In this document: positions 61,586 to 64,000 of the stretch, piece by piece
Position numbering within the stretch: the first letter of the stretch is position 1
Layout of the letters: each line of letters starts with the position of its first letter
NCBI RefSeq assembly: GCF_019880305.1
Contig: NZ_CP082301.1
Location: forward strand, 3,596,001-3,660,000
DNA length: 64,000 nucleotides
Source: Streptomyces decoyicus
GTDB taxonomy: Bacteria > Actinomycetota > Actinomycetes > Streptomycetales > Streptomycetaceae
Reading direction: 5' to 3'
The notes under the pieces: generated by a model
What the model was told of the DNA's origin: nothing
Databases searched by the model: none
Seen by the model: only the letters and a program-made list of their open reading frames with translations
Translations under genes and position numbers: made by a program

Positions 61586-63028
61586 CTACCCGCCCCCACC
61601 ACAAGCCCCCGGCCGCCCGTACACCGTGATGCGGGCGCCTCGGACCTGTGTGCTGCGGCAGATCCCGAACGCCTCGTGCAGAGTGGTCCGTTTGGCGATT
61701 TCCTGGTCGTTGTCGTCGGCCGGCTGGCCGTCCGGGTCGCCCGCGACGACGATCCGGCGGGCGGACAGCATCCGGGATCGGATCGCCTCGCCGGACCGCT
61801 CGGTGCCGTAGAGGGTGTGCGAGGCCAACGGGCTCTCGGCCAGGGCGAGATCGTGCAGCCCGCGGAAGTCGCGTGGCAGGGTCGCCCGCCAGACCCGCCT
61901 CCGGGACGGCATGAACAGCAGCCCGTCGCCCGGCTCGGCCACCTCCCGTATGGCGTGCGCAATCGCGGTGACATCGTCGACCCGGCTGTCCGGGCTGCGC
62001 AGATGGACGTTGACGGGCAGCAGCACCGCCACGATCAGCACCACCGTCATCGTCCACCGCAGCCGCCGGCCACGGGTCTGGCCCAGCTCACCGGGCGGCC
62101 GCAGCAGCCGCGCCAGTGCGGCGCCCGCGAGCAGCGCGAACCCGACGACGTAGTAGAGGACATAGCGGTCCACGTAGGCGGGTTCGACATGGGAGAGGAG
62201 CAGCAGGAGCAGGGTGGGCAGGAGCAGCAGGGGGAGGCCGAGGGCGCGCAGTCCGATCGGGCCGCGGGAGCGGATCCGGACGCGGGTGCAGGCGATGCCG
62301 AGGACCGCGAGCACGGCGAAGGTCAGCAGCTGAACGGGGTCCGGCCACATGAGCCAGCTGATCTGCGCCGACTGCCGGGTGCTGAACACCGCGAGCGGGG
62401 CCAGACCGGCGAGAACGGTGACCGCGGCGAGCAGCCAGGAGCGCAGTACCCGGCGGGGCAGGCGCGCGAGGATCACCGCGGCGCCGTGTGCGGGCAGTGC
62501 GAGTGACGCGAACTCGTGCAGCAGACAGGCGAACAGCATCAGCGTCGTATAGCCGAGCCACAGCTTTCGGCGCGGGCGGGCGGCGGCCAGCACCAGCAGA
62601 AGGCTGGCCCAGACGACCAGCGCGCAGACCATCGCGTACGAGCGGCCTTCCTGCGCGTACTGCTGCACGACCGGGATCAGCGCGAAGGTGCAGCCCGCGA
62701 GCAGCCCCGCGCGCCGGCCGACCAGGCGCTCCCCCAGCAGGGCGACGCCCGCGGCGGCGGCGGTCATCGCGGCCACGGACGGCAGCCGCAGGCCGACCAC
62801 CTCGCCGAAGACGCCGCCGAGGGTGACGTCGTAGATCCGGAACCAGAGGTGCATCAGCGCGTAGTAGAGACCGTGGACGACATCGACGTGCTCCAGCGTG
62901 GGCCACAGGTCGGCCAGGCTGCGGTGCGCCATGTCGTAGGTGACCGCCTCGTCCCGCCAGATGGCGTCCTGCCTGCGGACCCCCCACGCGCCCAGGAACA
63001 GCATCAGCCCGGAGGGCATCAGCACCAC
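61586..63028 (-). CDS. GT-C fold membrane glycosyltransferase (GT39/ArnT-like)
   Basis: 480 residues with about ten membrane helices. The first external loop contains IWRDEAVTYDMAHRSLADLW, where the Asp-Glu pair is the catalytic motif of PMT/ArnT-type enzymes that take sugars from polyprenyl phosphate. HVDVVHGLYYALMHLW and YAQEGRSYAM are also typical. The last 110 residues form a soluble domain. The frame stays open 30 codons upstream of GTG 63028, reading VIDVAQAQKTYASARAARGA. An ATC at 63103 has GGAG six bases upstream, so the protein may begin there instead (505 residues). Confidence 0.82.
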   Translation of the reverse strand: MVLMPSGLMLFLGAWGVRRQDAIWRDEAVTYDMAHRSLADLWPTLEHVDVVHGLYYALMHLWFRIYDVTLGGVFGEVVGLRLPSVAAMTAAAAGVALLGERLVGRRAGLLAGCTFALIPVVQQYAQEGRSYAMVCALVVWASLLLVLAAARPRRKLWLGYTTLMLFACLLHEFASLALPAHGAAVILARLPRRVLRSWLLAAVTVLAGLAPLAVFSTRQSAQISWLMWPDPVQLLTFAVLAVLGIACTRVRIRSRGPIGLRALGLPLLLLPTLLLLLLSHVEPAYVDRYVLYYVVGFALLAGAALARLLRPPGELGQTRGRRLRWTMTVVLIVAVLLPVNVHLRSPDSRVDDVTAIAHAIREVAEPGDGLLFMPSRRRVWRATLPRDFRGLHDLALAESPLASHTLYGTERSGEAIRSRMLSARRIVVAGDPDGQPADDNDQEIAKRTTLHEAFGICRSTQVRGARITVYGRPGACGGGG

Positions 63029-63316
63029 CGCGCCCTGCGCCGCCCAGGCACCGCGGGCGGCCCTGGCGGACGCATACGTCTTCTGCGCTTGCGCTACGTC
63101 GATGACGGGCTCCGGTCACGCACGGGACGGACGGACAGACAGTCAGAAAGGCAGGCTCACGATAGAGCGGGCGGCCGCTCGACGACCAGACGGGCGAGCA
63201 GGGCGGCCACGGCCGGCCACCGGGGAAAGAACGCACGCGGTGGCCGCGGGACATGAGGGGATCAGGCCCCCGGAACCGGGCGGTGACGGTGAACCAGGGG
63301 CCGCGTGCGGCGATCC

Positions 63317-63347
63317 GGGGGGCGCGGGCCGAACGCCCGCGGCCCCC
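63317..63347 (-). terminator. Terminator of the carboxypeptidase gene
   Basis: On the minus strand GGGGGCCGCGGGC and GCCCGCGCCCCCC pair in 12 of 13 positions around a 5-base loop, just past the stop. Confidence 0.65.
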
Positions 63348-63354
63348 GGCCCGC

Positions 63355-64000
63355 TCAGGTGATGCGGACCAGCTTCGCTCCGAAGGACGGCTCGCCGAGG
63401 TCCTTCTGCAGAGCGACCGGGACCTTCTGGCTCCTCTCGCCGTTGCCGACGGTCAGCACACCGACCTCGGTACCGGCCTTCGCGGTGTGCGGGACGGTCT
63501 TGCCCCCGTCACCGACGCTCAACTCCAGCTTCTGGCCCGGGACTCCGACTGCCTTCAGGTCCTTGGTGGCGACGACCGGCGTGCGCCCGTTCAGGCCGTC
63601 GTCGACATAGCCGACGACCTGGCCCTTCTTCACCGCCGTGGTCGAGGTCAGCGCGTTGCGCACGGCCTCGATGACCTTCTGGCTGTTGTTCTTGACCAGG
63701 GTGAGGCTGTTGGAGCCGTTGGGGTCCAGGCCCTTGAAGTGCTGGTCCATCATCGTGCCCAGTACCAGCTGGTCCTTGCCGTCCACGGTCTTGTAGGCCG
63801 CCCAGGACAGCGTGCCGCCGGCCGCCGTGCTGGAGCCGGTCTTGATGCCCTTGATGCTCAGCCCGGCCAGCAGCAAGTTGTCGATGTTGCTGTTGATCCG
63901 CCCCGGCAGGCCCGGGATGTCGGCGTTGGTCATGGCGACGATCGGCCGGAAGGCGTCGAACTTCATGATGGCCTCGGCCAGCTTGAGCTGGTCGACGGCG
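63355..64000 (-). CDS. D-alanyl-D-alanine carboxypeptidase, C-terminal part
   Basis: About 215 residues of a penicillin-binding carboxypeptidase; the start lies beyond the window. The KTG active-site box is visible in LSIKGIKTGSSTAAGGTLSW. It is preceded by GRINSNIDNLL and followed by the usual C-terminal beta domain (KKGQVVGYVDDGLN, AGTEVGVLTVGNGERSQ, VPVALQKDLGEP). The SxxK and SxN motifs must be outside. It trims the terminal D-Ala of peptidoglycan stem peptides outside the membrane. The frame is open to the window edge. Confidence 0.88.
   Translation of the reverse strand, partial: AVDQLKLAEAIMKFDAFRPIVAMTNADIPGLPGRINSNIDNLLLAGLSIKGIKTGSSTAAGGTLSWAAYKTVDGKDQLVLGTMMDQHFKGLDPNGSNSLTLVKNNSQKVIEAVRNALTSTTAVKKGQVVGYVDDGLNGRTPVVATKDLKAVGVPGQKLELSVGDGGKTVPHTAKAGTEVGVLTVGNGERSQKVPVALQKDLGEPSFGAKLVRIT

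Noticed and set aside
60327..61811. 494-codon open frame across the repeat region
   Set aside because: It runs through a non-triplet repeat array and antisense to or out of frame with a conserved gene; a GC-rich artefact.

Overview
The window is a 64 kb piece of a high-GC actinomycete chromosome, almost certainly Streptomyces. It shows GC-rich third codon positions, frequent GTG and TTG starts behind GGAGG-type ribosome sites, a hrdD-type sigma factor next to a fructose phosphotransferase operon, many TetR/MFS pairs, L,D-transpeptidases and a type VII-linked toxin locus. Both ends cut through genes: an MFS transporter at the left and a D-alanyl-D-alanine carboxypeptidase at the right.

Layout. 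1-6.1 kb: MFS tail, then a sulfide-handling cluster made of a persulfide dioxygenase-rhodanese fusion, a GntR regulator, a TauE/SafE exporter and a type II sulfide:quinone oxidoreductase. 6.1-18.6 kb: a MerR-PP2C fusion, an M20 amidohydrolase, an O-methyltransferase, LtrA, two L,D-transpeptidases, a P1 peptidase that seems to start at ATT, a VIT-type transporter, small membrane proteins and a class III CoA-transferase. The intergenic DNA here carries a DevR/DosR-like box and a perfect CRP-type site. 18.7-28.6 kb: a divergent MFS/TetR pair, a lipoprotein, the fruR-fruK-fruA operon, hrdD with a SigR-type promoter, and a GNAT acetyltransferase. 28.7-38.6 kb: a flavin/PPOX-type enzyme, a questin-oxidase-like enzyme, an extradiol dioxygenase with a divergent MarR, a second TetR/MFS pair, a secreted M6 metalloprotease, and a third TetR with two small membrane proteins.

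38.9-53 kb is the most distinctive part. A tRNA-Arg(CCU) gene precedes two ESAT-6/WXG100-like proteins, a 241-residue helper-like protein, a 1503-residue RHS polymorphic toxin with a C-terminal ADP-ribosyltransferase-like domain, and its likely immunity gene. A shared terminator separates this from a convergent full-length EccC ATPase gene. EccC is divergent from a membrane-anchored protein, and a large inverted repeat lies between them. An ECF sigma factor and a membrane-anchored LamG protein follow. I read this as a self-contained accessory type VII export module with its own motor and cargo; EccB, EccD, EccE and mycosin are not in the window. 53-64 kb: remnants of a LuxR regulator and a secreted protein, recQ, a sensor kinase/lipoprotein pair without a response regulator, a small surface protein, a PEP-mutase/isocitrate-lyase-like enzyme, a conserved hypothetical, a GT-C glycosyltransferase and the carboxypeptidase.

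A recurrent oddity is the density of short tandem arrays (15, 17/18, 27, 33, 41-43 and 50 bp units) in intergenic DNA and at gene ends. All functional statements come from reading sequence motifs; no database search was run.
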